This document shows, one piece after another, positions 44,130 through 55,990 of a DNA stretch of 64,000 nucleotides. Made by a program: the position numbers and the translations under genes. Within the stretch, counting starts at the first letter, position 1; the number at the start of each line of letters is the position of its first letter. This stretch comes from Anaspis maculata (taxonomy: Eukaryota; Arthropoda; Insecta; Coleoptera; Scraptiidae): NCBI GenBank assembly GCA_949128115.1, contig OX421966.1:65779416-65843415 (forward strand), read 5' to 3'. The notes beneath the pieces were generated by a model that was not told the DNA's origin, ran no database searches, and saw only the letters and a program-made list of their open reading frames with translations.

Positions 44130-44351
44130 CTAATTAAAGGTCCGAAATTCATAAAAAGTACAACAGTTCAGTTAAGAAAGGCTGACATATGACACAAAGA
44201 TACACAAGGGGGCGGGCTCATCAAGGCCCAAAACTACATATGAAAACACAAGGAGCTTCGACTAACTCAAAAAGGCACAATTGTCACTGCCCTGTGACAC
44301 TCCCCCCCTGCTTTCTTATTATTGGAGTGTCAGGAGCCTGCAGAAGAGAAT
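44130..44351. repeat. Direct repeat R1 (~222 bp)
   Basis: Matches 54932-55160 in the same orientation: GAAAGGCTGACATATGACAC, AAGATACACAAGGGGGC, TCATCAAGGCCCAAAACTAC, AGCTTCGACTAACTCAA and GTGTCAGGAGCCTGCAGAAG in order. Copy 2 has a short insertion (GGTCCCAGT). It is part of an unidentified repeat, possibly LTR-like. Confidence 0.9.
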
Positions 44352-44700
44352 AGAGTATTATACTTTTCCGGAAGTATCGTTCAAATTTTTCTCCCGGGAA
44401 GCACACTGAAAAATATTAAGGTCGTATTTTTTTTATACCGCTTAAAAACTGTTTATTACAGAGAAAACAAATAAATAAATAAAGTGACAAAACTGGAAAT
44501 TTACCGCGCCCCCTTCCACTTCAACTAATCGTGACGTCAAGAATAGGTGACTAATAGGAGCAAGGAGAAGAGAGAGCAATAAAGTGAAAGGATGTTAGAA
44601 TCCGACGTCTGAGACTTATTCGACATTGACAGTTGGTTGCTGAGTGACATTTCATAATCATAACCTCAAAGTTGACAGTCGAGTCGATATGAAAACAAAA

Positions 44701-47700
44701 ATGCCTCAAATTAGATATTGTTTTGTGCCTTCATGCAATAGTCGGGGAGACATTCTCCCCCAAAAAATATTTGTGAATGTGCCCAGGAATTTGGCGAAAA
44801 GAAAAAGTTGGTTTAAGGCAGTGAATTTGAGTGAGAATGATCCAAAATTATTTCAGGATCATCTTTACTGCTGTGGAGATCATTTTGAGGTATAGGCCAG
44901 TCAAATTAGAACAAATTTTTTCGTTTGAGGGAAAAAACTGTTGGAGTTTTGAAAATTTGACAGTAATGTCCGATAAGGTGTACTGTTGAACATACTAGAA
45001 GTCCCCAACTCTACCTATTGAGCTCGAGCCGCCATCATGGAAAAATGGTCCTTCGATCCAGTTTTCTGCTCATATTCCGCTAATCATCAGAGATATTCGA
45101 TTAAGTCTAATGGAAAATCAAGGCTATAAAATTGGCCACAAGAATTGTCTCATACCGATTTTTTCTCGTATCTGTTGAAATTAATTAAATTAAATCAACA
45201 AAAAAAAATCAAAAAATAATCGATTTTTTGCCTATGGCTAAAGATATTGTCTTCAAAATGTGTGAAGATGTTGGCAGTCTACATTAAAGCTAAACGTGAC
45301 AGTTGAGATAATAAAAAATTGCAAAAATATTTTTTTATTTTTTTTTTTAATTAAGCAAAAATTTGGTTTTTGAGTTTGACATTTCCAACACGGCGGAGTG
45401 AAGGTTTCAATCGAACATCAATCAGTTTTGATATTTACATATTGCAAGACAAGATTTCATCAGGATTGTGCCTTCACGAGCTTCTGGAATGCTCGATATG
45501 AATTTAACTGAAAGAATAATAGCTCCAAAAAGTGTTGTCGATTGGTTCTGAAGGTAACATTTCAAAACAAAAGACATCAGCAAAGGATATACAGGAGGTC
45601 CAAAGGTTATTCAACTGTATATAAGCCCATATATTGATGTGCCTTGTCCAAAATAGTACAAAAGAATCAATCAAAATGGTCAAATCCACCCTGTATAACA
45701 AAAAGTAACGATACAAAATGGAAGTAGTAGATCATACCTGGTGCCAAAAATACAGCCTTTACATTTCTGAAAAAAAGAACAAGATTGAGTGATTTATTTG
45801 AAAGTTATTAGTCCTCAAACTTGACTTTACAAATTTCAGCCAGTCAAATGGGGAAAAGTAGAGAGAAGTAACTGTCGGAGTTTCAGGAATTTGACAGGGA
45901 TGTTTGCTAAGGTATACTCATAAACATACTAAAAGTCCCCGCCTCTACCTGTTGTGCTCGAACCGCCATCTTGAAAAAATGGTAATGGTAATGGTAAATG
46001 GTACAAGCGCAATAAGTAGAGGCGGGGACTTTTAGTATGTTTATAAGTATACCTTAGCGAACATTCCTGTCAAATTTCTGAAACTCCGACCGTTACTTCT
46101 CTCTACTTTTCCCTATTTGACTGGCTGAAATTTGTGAAGTCAAGTTTGAGGACTAATAACTTTCAAATAAATCGAATAATCTTGTTCTTTTTTCAGCAAT
46201 GTAAAAGCTGTATTTTTGGCACCAGGTATGATCTACTACTTCCATTTTGTATCGTTACTTTTTGTTATACAGGGTGGATTTTCACATTTTGAATTATTCT
46301 TTTGTACTATTTTGGATAAGGCACATCAATATGGGGCTCATATACAGTTGAATAACTTCTGGACTTTCTGTATATCCTTTGCTGATGTCTTTTGTTTCGA
46401 AATGTTTCCTTCAGAACCAATCGACAACACTTTTTGGACTTAGCTATTATTCTTTCAGTTTAATTCATATCGAGCATTCCAGAAGCTCGTGAAGGCACAA
46501 TACTCACGAAATCTTGTCTTACAATATGTAAATATCAAAACTGATTGATGTTCGATTGAAACCTTTACTCCGCCCTGTTCGAAATGTGAAACTCGAAAAC
46601 CAAATTTTTGCTTAATTTAAAAAAAAATAAAGGAATATTTTTGCAATTTTTTTTTCCATCTCAACTGTCACGTTTAGCTTTGATGTAGACTGCCAAATTC
46701 TTCACAAATTTTGAAGACAATATCTCTAGGATTGGCAAAAATCGCTAATTTTTTTTGTGTTTTTTTTGTTAATTTAATTTAATTAATTTTAACAGATTCG
46801 AGAAAAAAATAGGTATGAAACAATTTTTGTAGACATTTTTATAGCCTTGATTTTCATTAAACTAAATTGAATAACTCTGATAATTAGCGGAATATAAACA
46901 GAAAACTGGATCGAAGGACCATTTTTCCAAGATGGCGGCTCGAGCTCAATAGGTAGAGTTGGGGACTTTTAGTATGTTCAACAGTACACCTTACCGGACA
47001 TTACTGTTAAATTTCCAAAACTCCAACAGTTTTTCCCTCCAGCTTTCCTTATTTGACTGGCCTAGTAGGTATTTATAAGAATAGTTGAACTGATGCATTT
47101 ATTTTGTTGTTGACACGATAAAATTTCAGTTTGAGCGAGATGCTTCCAACTGAATTTATCCAAAACAATGGGTGCAACAATTAAATTGTAGTTCGAGGCT
47201 GTGCCACACAAAGTTTTAACTCCGAGCAAAAGGCCTCCACGCGAAGCGTCCCAACTAACCCCATCATCCAAAAAAAGGAAAGAAGAACTCCTTCAGTCTC
47301 TTGCTTCAACCAGCACAATAACAAGCATAGGTGAAAGCTCCTCACATCAGCAACAAACAGCACAACGCGGACCAGTCAGACAGCTATTTCCCGATCCTGC
47401 TGGAGAGGCGGCTCCTCCTTCGGAATCTATTGCGTCATCTCCTCTTTCGGAATCAATTGCGTCATCTCCTCCGCTAACGACTCGATCACACGATGTGAAA
47501 TAGACTCACCATCTGGCAAATTTCAAGTGTCCACAGTGTGCTCATCGAAGGGAACACAATATGTTTTTAAGGCCCCATTTACAAGTGATGGAGTGAACAC
47601 AGATCCGGTTCATGAGGAGTCAGACAGCTCATCATCAACTAATGGAAAAACAGTGAGCGATATCCCATCAAGTGAGGAGTTCGTTCCGTCAAGTTTTTCT

Positions 47701-48589
47701 GGTGGGAGTTCTTCAGATTCTCTTGAAAAAAAACCTGTTGAAGAAGCAGATTTGAGCTCCATCGATAAGCGTCCACTGTTTTGTTTGGGTATACCAATGG
47801 ACACGTACTTTCTAGTGAAGTGATTGTCATCAAAGGGGCAGACTACAGAACTTAATTTACTTTTAACAATGAAAAAAATACGCCTGGACGACCAGTATGT
47901 ACGTTTGGCTGATGACTTCTGTATCAGTGCTAGTTATGCTGGTAAAATATTTGTCAAAACTGTACCAATCCTTGCTGGATTGATGCAGGACTTGGTGAGA
48001 TGGCCATCGGCTATTGAAATTAAAAGATCTTTGCCAATAGCTTTTCGATCGAGATATTCGGATGTCCAGTCAATAATTGACTGCTTTGAAATTTCCATTG
48101 AGGAACCTTCCAAACCTTTGAATCAAGCTTTGATCTGGTCGGAGTACAAAAAAGCAAACACTTTGAAATATTTAGTTTCAGCAACTCCCAATGGTGAAGC
48201 TAACTATATATCTGGAGGGTTTGGTGGTCGAACATCAGACACAACAATCATTGAAAAAAGTGGATATTTGGAAAAAATTGCCCTGCAACATTTCAATCAT
48301 GGCAGACCGTGGCTTCAAGCACATTGACCATCTTTTGCAACAGAAAGGATGCACTTTAGTGAGACCACCGAGTGTCTCAAATGATAATATATCAAGTAAG
48401 ACCGAGGTTAAAGAAGGGAAACAGATTGCCAGTCTGAGGATACACATTGAAAGGGTCATTGGTAGATTCCGAGAGTTCAAAATGTTGGATCCTCACTCGT
48501 GCCTAGATCATAATTTATTATGTTTGATGGATGCCATCGTTATAATTATAAGTGGGATTTTGAATGTTCATGGACCGTTGATAAAGTAA
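44701..48589 (+). pseudogene. THAP/DDE_Tnp_4 transposase gene (ISL2EU-like), broken, with intron
   Basis: Exon 1 (44701-44889) encodes a THAP zinc finger: MPQIRYCFVPSC at the start and CCGDHF at the end give the C2CH pattern. A GT donor at 44890 and an AG acceptor at 47128-47129 would splice out an intron filled by a foldback element. Downstream come a linker (47201-47503, VPHKVLTPSKR), a Ser/Glu-rich segment (47527-47823) and the catalytic domain: LRLDD-type helix region, SIIDCFEISIEEPS (first Asp), GGFGGRTSDTTI, IMADRGFKHI (second Asp) and RIHIERVIGRFREFKML (Glu). A frameshift near 48265-48295, plus stops and frame changes in 47150-47200 and 47503-47527, kill it. Intact versions cut and paste the transposon. 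Confidence 0.88.
44895..47062. mobile_element. 2.2-kb palindromic foldback in the THAP/DDE intron
   Basis: Starts GGCCAGTCAAAT and ends ATTTGACTGGCC, with TA on both sides (44893-44894 and 47063-47064). The arms, about 1.08 kb each, mirror each other closely around a centre near 45985. Each arm has a copy of the terminal module (CCAGTCAAAT, then GGAGTTT, TTTGACAG, CATACTA-AAGTCCCC) both at its outer end and next to the centre, so one arm looks like a MITE that was then duplicated in inverse orientation. Because it sits inside the intron, it need not have destroyed the gene. Confidence 0.9.
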
Positions 48590-49201
48590 TAAAAATTATC
48601 CTTCTAAAACTTACTCAGTTTTAATATTGTAATGTTATTGGCATTCTACACCTAATTACTTAAAAATATCAAATTCAACTTGTAATAATTATGAAACTGT
48701 CAGATATCTAATAACAATATGTATTTACACCTACTTATCATGAAATCAATGCATAAATACAAAAAAAATACAGCGTTTTTTTTTTAGTAAGTGCCAGGTT
48801 GCTAAATCATTTCAATATACCATTTAATATATACAATACCAATTTCTTTTCAAAGAGACAAAAACTCAAACAATCGTTTTCTTTAGAACGTCAAAATTCC
48901 GCCAATTTCTTCAGGCGTCGTCATAACTCGTAAGCTGTGTTTCCATTCTCGAAAACGCCCGAATAAATAGACAAAAACTAAAACTCTTCCAGTTGGACAA
49001 TAAAACTACATATTTAGTTCAAATACTGCTTCGAGTGCATTAACAAGAATAAACAATGTAAGTATTAGAATAACCAGTCTAGATTAGTACATTATATTTT
49101 TAATAAGATCAATAAATCATACAAAATTACATGTACAATGCAATCAGTGATGAATATATATTTTATTCGTAACAATTACAGAACTTGATAGATTCAAATC
49201 A
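48590..49201. other. AT-rich spacer between convergent genes
   Basis: Lies between the 3' end of the DDE gene (plus) and the 3' end of the YqaJ gene (minus). It contains AATAAA-type words (48585-48595 region, 49108 region) that could act as 3' ends for either gene. No coding content. Confidence 0.5.
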
Positions 49202-49545
49202 CTATTTTCTAATCAACTTAGGGAAAATGGCCTTATTCCAAAAATTCATACTAGCTTCAATAATATTTTGACAAAATTTTTCATCATATTTTAATTCAAT
49301 TATGTCGGCCTCATTGTTTCTCTCAAAATCAGGGGAAGCCACACAGAACATACATCGAAGTTTCTTTGTCGAATGCATCTGAATTTGCACTTGGGCATAC
49401 GAACCTTCTGCTATAACATCATTCTTCACAAAAATTTCTATGGTAGATTCTTTGCTGGGGCATTTTACCTCAAAGCAGCATTCGTTACAAATGCCATCTG
49501 GTGATGCCCCGATGATTGGCCAATTGGAATCAAGAAACAGTCCAC
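49202..49545 (-). pseudogene. YqaJ-type nuclease, 5' end cut off by a gypsy LTR
   Basis: The frame reads SGLFLDSNWPIIGASPDGIC, then CCFEVKCPSKES, then SYAQVQIQMHSTKKL and a tail ending FPKLIRK. GASPDG (Asp), E-x-K (EVKCP) and the Y-QVQ-QM block are the conserved core of YqaJ/lambda-type exonucleases. Upstream coding sequence ends at 49546, where the LTR begins. YqaJ nucleases are the second protein of ISL2EU-type elements, convergent with the THAP/DDE transposase exactly as here. The N-terminal half is missing from the window. Confidence 0.85.
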
Positions 49546-49778
49546 TGTGGTGCCCCATTATTAACCACTTATAAATTACACAAACCGCGTGTAACGCACT
49601 TTCGCAATGTAGGTATTTCACCTACACAGCGAATATAGGGACTAGACAAAGGAGCAACGTCCGGTGCAAGTATAATAAGCGAATAACAATTTAGAGTTAG
49701 TTGACTTGTATTATCGACTCCGACGAATAAACATGTGAAAACCAATTCCGTCTTCGACTACATACGTCTAACCCTTTA
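49546..49778 (+). repeat. 5' LTR of the gypsy element
   Basis: Begins TGTGGTGCCCC and ends ACCCTTTA. Very similar to the 3' LTR (same length, few substitutions), so the insertion is comparatively recent. Confidence 0.95.
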
Positions 49779-50373
49779 TGGCGACCATGCAGAGTAATCT
49801 GCTGAAAGTACAGTGCCAATTCCGAAGTTAGGCACCAAACCATACTTTGGAACAAGTGAGGCCTAGGGCCACCAAAATAACACTACGAGAACCAGCCACG
49901 TTTTCGAAGCACCGCTAATGAAAACACGCAAGCAGTGCAGCAGTGCAGCAAGTATGCAAGCAGAAACAGCAGCCATCATTCCCTAGAGGCGAGACAACCT
50001 GACCAAAGAAAAGTCAATTGTCAAAAATGCAGCAGCCAACATCTGATGTCCTAGACAAGCTGACCAAAATGAAGAATCGATCGTTCTAATGCCCACATCC
50101 GCTAAACGGAGCACATCCCAACCTATGCAGAGAAACGCTGCATAATCAAGGCCGAAGATGCAACGATCCGACAGCATAAACACAACAAAGTGAGTACAAA
50201 ATCACACAGTATTATGCGAATGGCTTGCCGCAAAATTAACGCGAGAATGCAATTTGAAACTGAGACGATATTTGAATAAAAATAAAACAAAATAAAACGT
50301 TTAGTAATGTTTCCGTGGAATGTCTGATGCAACTTCATTTAGACACCTGTTTGACGAAGTAAATGTTTTTATG
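49779..50373 (+). other. Gypsy leader with primer-binding site
   Basis: TGGCGACCATGCAGAG at 49779 occupies the primer-site position. The remainder is non-coding leader up to the gag frame. Short minus-strand frames here show no domain. Confidence 0.6.
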
Positions 50374-51252
50374 TGAAATTTGGAAAAAGATAATCAAGAG
50401 CGTAGAACAAATTTGCGTGTGATTCAAGACAAGTCAAGTCATCTAGATAGGATAAAGGAAGAGTTTAAAGCAACTAAGGAATTATTCAATAAAACACCTC
50501 ATAGCGAATAATTGTTCAACACAGTGAAAGAGTACGCAAAGCGTATTGAAGGTGGAATTGATATTATTGCAAATACATTAAACTCGAGATTCGAAGCTAT
50601 AAGAAAAAATGAAACTGTCAATATGGTGTTAGACGCAGCGCAATTTTTGAACTTATGTGCCAATAGCTTACAAAGTCCTTACGATGGGGAACCAGATAAA
50701 CTGCAAACATTTATAGACTCGGTGGATCTGATTAAGGCGTATCAAACTGGCCATGAGGCACTGGCACTGTCGTTTGTCAAGACAAGGTTGACAGGTAGGG
50801 CCAGAGCCTATATCACGAATGAAAATTCAATAGAAAGGGTAGTTGACAAGCTCAAAGCTGTAATAAAAACAGAAAGTATAGACTTGGTAAGAGCCAAGCT
50901 GGTAAGCTTTGATCAGAGACACAAAACGGCCGAGGTTTATGCGAAAGAAATAGAATTACTTGCAGAGAAACTCAAAAATGCATATTTGACCGATGTAGTA
51001 CCAGAAAATGTGGCCGAAAAATATACTATAACGGAAACGAAACAAGCAATGTTGAAAAATGCGATGCCTTTAGCAAAATTGCTTGTTGAAGCCTCAAAAC
51101 CCCAAACCATTCAAGAACTTATGACGGATTTTATAGATGCTAACACAGGAACGGAGCCCTTGCAGGTTAATTATCACCGGAATAACAATTATCCACGACA
51201 ACGAGGAAACCGCGGGTCCAGACATTATCGTGGCAGCGGCAATTATTATTGA
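50374..51252 (+). pseudogene. Gypsy gag, interrupted by stops
   Basis: The frame runs from about 50374, crosses a TAA at 50509-50511, then stays open to a TGA at 51250-51252. The capsid-like middle contains QSPYDGEPDKLQTFIDSVDL, an ALALSFVKTRLTGRARAYI block and an HKTAEVYAKEIELLAEKLK block, matching gypsy gag capsid layout. The C terminus is Arg/Gly/Asn-rich (RQRGNRGSRHYRGSG); no CCHC knuckle is visible. The TGA lies in the same frame as pol, so gag and pol are continuous except for this codon. Gag packages the element RNA. Confidence 0.8.
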
Positions 51253-54200
51253 AATAATAATTCAAACACTCGTTTTCAGGGAAATCGTCAAGGTAATTCA
51301 TCGAGAAATGTAAATCGGTCTAATTACTCTAAACCAAAGCTGACAATGCGTCCGCTTTCGCAATTTCACATACGTTGCGTAAAAACGATGAATCAGGACA
51401 CACGTTTCAAGACAATTTTATCAAAATTTGAAGAAGATATGCCGCTTTATGTTCAAGATAAATTATTTGCCCTTTGCGAGGAATTTTCAGATATTTTTGC
51501 TTTAGAGGAGGATATATTCACACATTACAACTTTTACGAACAGGAACTTACGTTAACAGATGAAACACCCGTCTACATAAAACCATACAGACTGCGACAA
51601 TCGCAAAAACAAGAAGTGAAAAAGCAGGTAGAATTATTGAAACAAAAAGACTTAATAGAAGCGAGCAGGTCACCTTTCAATTCTCCATTAATACTCGTCC
51701 CCAAAAAAGCGGAAAACCCTAATGAGAAAAAATGGCGTTTGGTCGTTGATTTTAGACAAGTTAATAAAAAACTGGTACAAGATAAATTCCCATTACCGAG
51801 AATTGAGGAGATCCTAGATGAATTAGGTAGGGCCAAATGGTTCTCGGTTATTGACCTGATGGCCGAATTTCATCAAATTTCGTTAAAAGAAAACTCACGA
51901 AATATCACATCTTCTTTTATCGAAGGTGCTTCATACAGATTCAAAAGATTGCCTTTCGGTTTGAATGTGTCATGTAACAGTTTTCAGGGTATGATGACAA
52001 TGGCATTTTCGGGTCTACCACCCGATGTGGCGTTTTTGTACGTTGATGATGTTATAATCACAGGATGTTCAGAAAGGCATCATTTACAAAATCTCAGAAA
52101 AGTTTTTGAAGTATGTCGGAGTAGCAATTTAAAGTTAAATCCTGATAAATGTCAATTTTTTAAAAATCAGGTCACATATTTGGGCCATACCATTTCAGAC
52201 AAAGGAGTCCTACCTGACTCAGCAAAATTCGAAGCAATTAAGAATTTTCCCATTCCAAAAAACGCTGATGAAGCCAAGCATTTCGTGGCATTCGCTAATT
52301 ATTATCGGCGTTTTATAAAAAACTTTGCTGAGATAACTTCTCCACTAAATCAACTTACAAAAAAAGGAGTCCCATTCGAATGGACTACGGATTGTAACAG
52401 TGCATTTTTGAGCTTAAAAAAGGCATTGATGATGCCACCAATATTGCAGTATCAAGATTTTTCAAAAACTTTTATACTTTCAACTGACACCTCAAATATT
52501 GCATGTGGTGCAGTTTTGTCACAGGAACACAATGGAAACGATTCACCAATCGCATTTGCATCCAAAAAATTCACAAAAGGAGAAGCTAACAAAAGTACCA
52601 TTGAAAAAGAATTAACAGCAATTCACTGGGCTGTTAATTATTTCAAACCATATGTCTATGGAAAGAGATTTATTGTGAGATCTGACCACCGCCCACTCGT
52701 TCATTTATTTTCAATGAAGAATCCTACTTCCAAGCTAACACGTATGCGCCTCGAAATGGAGAAATATGATTTTGAAATCAATTACGTAAAGGGGAAAAAT
52801 AATGTAGGACCTGATGCCTTGTCCAGGGTAAATATTGAAGAATTGAAAGTCTTAAATATCAATGTAGCAGAAATAATGACGCGAGCCCAAACCAGGAAAG
52901 AAAAAATTCTGACAGAAACTGACCGATCCGAAAAGGAAACCAGAATAAGCGAAAATGAAGTTGGAGTTTTTGAGGTAACAAACAATAAAGATACCTTCAA
53001 TTTACCACATCTTGAGTTCAAATTTTTCGAAAATCAAATAAGTATGATAATACAGGAATACAATTTACAGTGTGTTGCGAGTTTTGATGGAAAAGTCACT
53101 AGTGATAACAAAACTAAGGTCTTGTTATCCAGGGTAAATCCCGGTGATATAAGAGTACAGGATGATCCCTCGAGTAACAAAAAGGAATCCACTAGCGTTA
53201 ACAGTGCTTTAGAGCATCTGCTAACCAAGTTGGATACTATGGCCGGCGAGAATGAAATAAAAATGTTGAAGCTTCAGAACGAGGATGAAATTTTTAAAGT
53301 AATAAGCATTAATGCATTTAAAAATATTGGAAATCGAACCCCCACACATGTAAAAATCGCGATTTGTACCCCTATTATTACACTATCCGATGAAAACGAC
53401 AGAAAAGAAATTTTAAAAACATTCCATAATGATCCACTAGGCTCCAAGAGAATGTTGTCGAAATTAAAATTGTATTTCAAGTGGAGAAACATGAAAAAAG
53501 ATTTGGTAAATTTCATAAGAAATTGCGAGTCATGCAAGTTGAATAAACCTATAAAAGGAGGTTTAGAGAAACTAATTATCACACCAACACCACAAAAAGC
53601 ATTTGAGCTTTTGATAATTGATACAATTGGACCACTTCCGGTGTCCATCGACGGATATAAATATGCTCTTACAGTTATATGCGATTTGTCAAAGTATCTC
53701 GTGACTATTCCGGACAAGGAAACTAAAACGTAGCGCGAGCTCTATTCCAAGAGGTTTTCCTTACGTATGGTTTTCCAAAGGTAATTAGGACAGATCTTGG
53801 CACTGAGTACAAAAATGCGCTATTTGATGAACTAGCAATTCAGCTAAAGTATGAGCATAAAGTGTCAACACCATATCGACATGAGACGGTTGGAACAGTA
53901 GAAAGGAATCACAGAATATTTAATGAATAGGTACTTTCGTGCCTACATAAATGCTACGATGACTGATTGGCATGTTTGGTTGAGATATTTCACTTACTGT
54001 TATAACACAACCCCAAACTCCACGCATAAGTACACTCCGTTTGAGTTAGTTTTTGGAAAGACACCAAATTTGCCTATCGACATTTTAAACCATGGCGTAG
54101 AACCCGTTTACAATATGGACAATTTTGCAAAGGAGTTCAAGTATCGTTTACAGCTGTCACAGAAACGAGCACACGACCTTTTGTCGAAAGACAAAGAAAA

Positions 54201-54306
54201 TAGAAAGTGTTCATTCGATCGTAAAGCAAGTCCCATTCAACTAAACCTTGTTGATTTTGTATTTGTGAAAAGTGAAGCGCGACACAAACTAGACCCTGTG
54301 CATTAA
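51253..54306 (+). pseudogene. Gypsy pol (RT, RNase H, integrase), protease missing, two frameshifts
   Basis: 51346-53733 is open. Its N terminus joins the Arg-rich gag tail almost directly to RT, with no protease D-T/S-G motif. RT: KWRLVVDFRQVNKKL, FSVIDLMAEFHQI and FLYVDDVIITG (YVDD). RNase H: FILSTDTSNIACGAVLSQEH, STIEKELTAIHWAV and RSDHRPLVHLF. Integrase: zinc-binding H...H, CESCKLNK, then ELLIIDTIGPLPVS. One-base shifts near 53733 and 53930 separate the core residues (IRTDLGTEYKN; GTVERNHRIF) and the C-terminal part (53923-54306). RT and RNase H look intact. Confidence 0.9.
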
Positions 54307-54698
54307 GGACCATACGAGGTTTTGAGATAGACGATCCAAATTGTGTCTTGAGAGATGGTGAAAAAACTTTTCCCATTCACAAAAATAGGTTTAGAAAAAG
54401 TTGATACATATTTATACATTTCTACTGTACCTTTTTTTTTCATTGCCTGCATTTATTATTTTTTTGTTTTGTTAGTCAAATTCATCACTTATTTCAATAT
54501 TTGGTTATTTTACGGTACCGGACAATATAGTGAAATATTTGTACGAATTTTCAATTATTATCATAAACATGTACCTAATTCAATTTAAATGAGGTGAAGC
54601 TATCAATTTTTTGTTGTTGCATTTTTTATTTTTATTCAATTTCCAGGAGAAAAAATGCATAACCTTTCAGGTATGCATCATTCTCCCAGAAGGGGAGG
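54307..54698 (+). other. Gypsy 3' non-coding region
   Basis: AT-rich, ending in a polypurine tract AGAAGGGGAGG just before the 3' LTR, as needed for plus-strand priming. No envelope-like gene is present. Confidence 0.7.
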
Positions 54699-54931
54699 TG
54701 TAGTGCCCCATTAATAACCATTTATTAATTACACAAACCGCGTGTAACGCACTTTCGCATCGTAGGTATTTTACCTACTCAGCGAATATAGGGACTAGAC
54801 AAAGGAGCAACGTCCGGTGCAAGTATAATAAGCGAATAACAATTTAGAGTTAGTTAAGTTGTATTATCGACTCCGATGAATAAACATGTGAAAACCAATT
54901 CCGTCTTCTACTACATACGCTCAACCCTTCA
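54699..54931 (+). repeat. 3' LTR of the gypsy element
   Basis: Begins TGTAGTGCCCC and ends ACCCTTCA. 233 bp, the same length as the 5' LTR. Confidence 0.95.
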
Positions 54932-55160
54932 CTAATTAGAAGTCCGAAATTCATAAATATTACAACAGTTCAGTTGAGAAAGGCTGACATATGACACAAA
55001 GATACACAAGGGGGCTCATCAAGGCCCAAAACTACATATGAAAACACAAGGGGTCCCAGTGGAGCTTCGACTAACTCAAGAAGGCACAATTGTCACTGCC
55101 TTGTAACACTCTTCCTTTACTTGTCTATTACTGAAGTGTCAGGAGCCTGCAGAAGAGAAT
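54932..55160. repeat. Direct repeat R2 (~229 bp)
   Basis: Second copy of 44130-44351 in the same orientation. Its left edge is cut exactly by the gypsy 3' LTR, so the repeat family is probably longer on that side. Confidence 0.9.
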
Positions 55161-55798
55161 TCACCAATTTCACCAAAGGAAACATCAAAGAAGAACATCC
55201 ACTTCAAGTTACCAAATACCAAAACCAAAAACCATTTCACGGGACTTTTTGGTCCTACAAGGATTTTTGAAGGGCTGAATCATTCAAAAGGTTAATCATT
55301 CTGGCCATCGACGCGTTTTTGTTTTCTATCAAAATGATGCTTCACAGAGACACCCCTGGGAGTTGAAGCTTTTAGAATACCTATGTCTAAAAATGAAGCT
55401 CAATTTTTTAGATTGCTGAATTTCGAGCTACATTCTTTGCCACTGTTTGCGGAGGTCGTCGCCCACGTTGCTTGCTGATGCAAACATATTCCATAATTAA
55501 AACGAAATGGTGGCTGGAAGCTGGAAATCATCGGTCGTCATAGCAGAGTCCTCTGTGGACGATCTGTTGAGGCGGTTTTTGTTTTTCCTCAGTTCTAGGG
55601 TAGGTATCAAAATGATGTTGTTTCGAAGTGATACATCATTGGATACATCCATTATCGAAAAATATCCTGATAAAGATTTCTTTCTCGTTAATTTGGGATG
55701 CATCAACCGCGTAACCAAGCTCAAGGGATGAAGTGATGGCTATTATCTTTTCCTATTAGCTATTGCAACAAGAAATGCTCAAGTTTTCTCACACAATA
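55161..55798. other. Unassigned stretch
   Basis: No domain recognised. Two overlapping frames on opposite strands (55497-55731) lack any motif. No repeat found apart from its boundary with R2. Confidence 0.35.
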
Positions 55799-55990
55799 TA
55801 TACTGCCTTCCAAAAAAAGTGCAACACCTCGATGCCGTTGGCTGATTTTGATCAAATTTTCACAAAACAAGTATTTCATCTACACTAACAAATGATTAAC
55901 ATTCTGGATATCTAGGCGCTGTAGTTGTTTTGTTTTTCCCCTTGGTAACCGTAAAACACAAGAAATTGTTTTTCGTTTTTCCTGGTTGTA

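Larger units (their letters stand above)
49546..54931 (+). mobile_element. Ty3/gypsy LTR retrotransposon, 5.4 kb
   Basis: Two 233-bp LTRs (49546-49778 and 54699-54931), a primer site beginning TGGCGACCATGC directly after the left LTR, and a polypurine tract (AGAAGGGGAGG, ending 54698) before the right one. Gag and pol lie between. The flanking four bases differ (CCAC on the left, CTAA on the right), so the usual target duplication is absent. This suggests recombination between two copies or a deletion at one side. Confidence 0.95.

Noticed and set aside
47062..47833. Minus-strand frames across the transposase linker
   Set aside because: Shadows of the plus-strand THAP/DDE gene.
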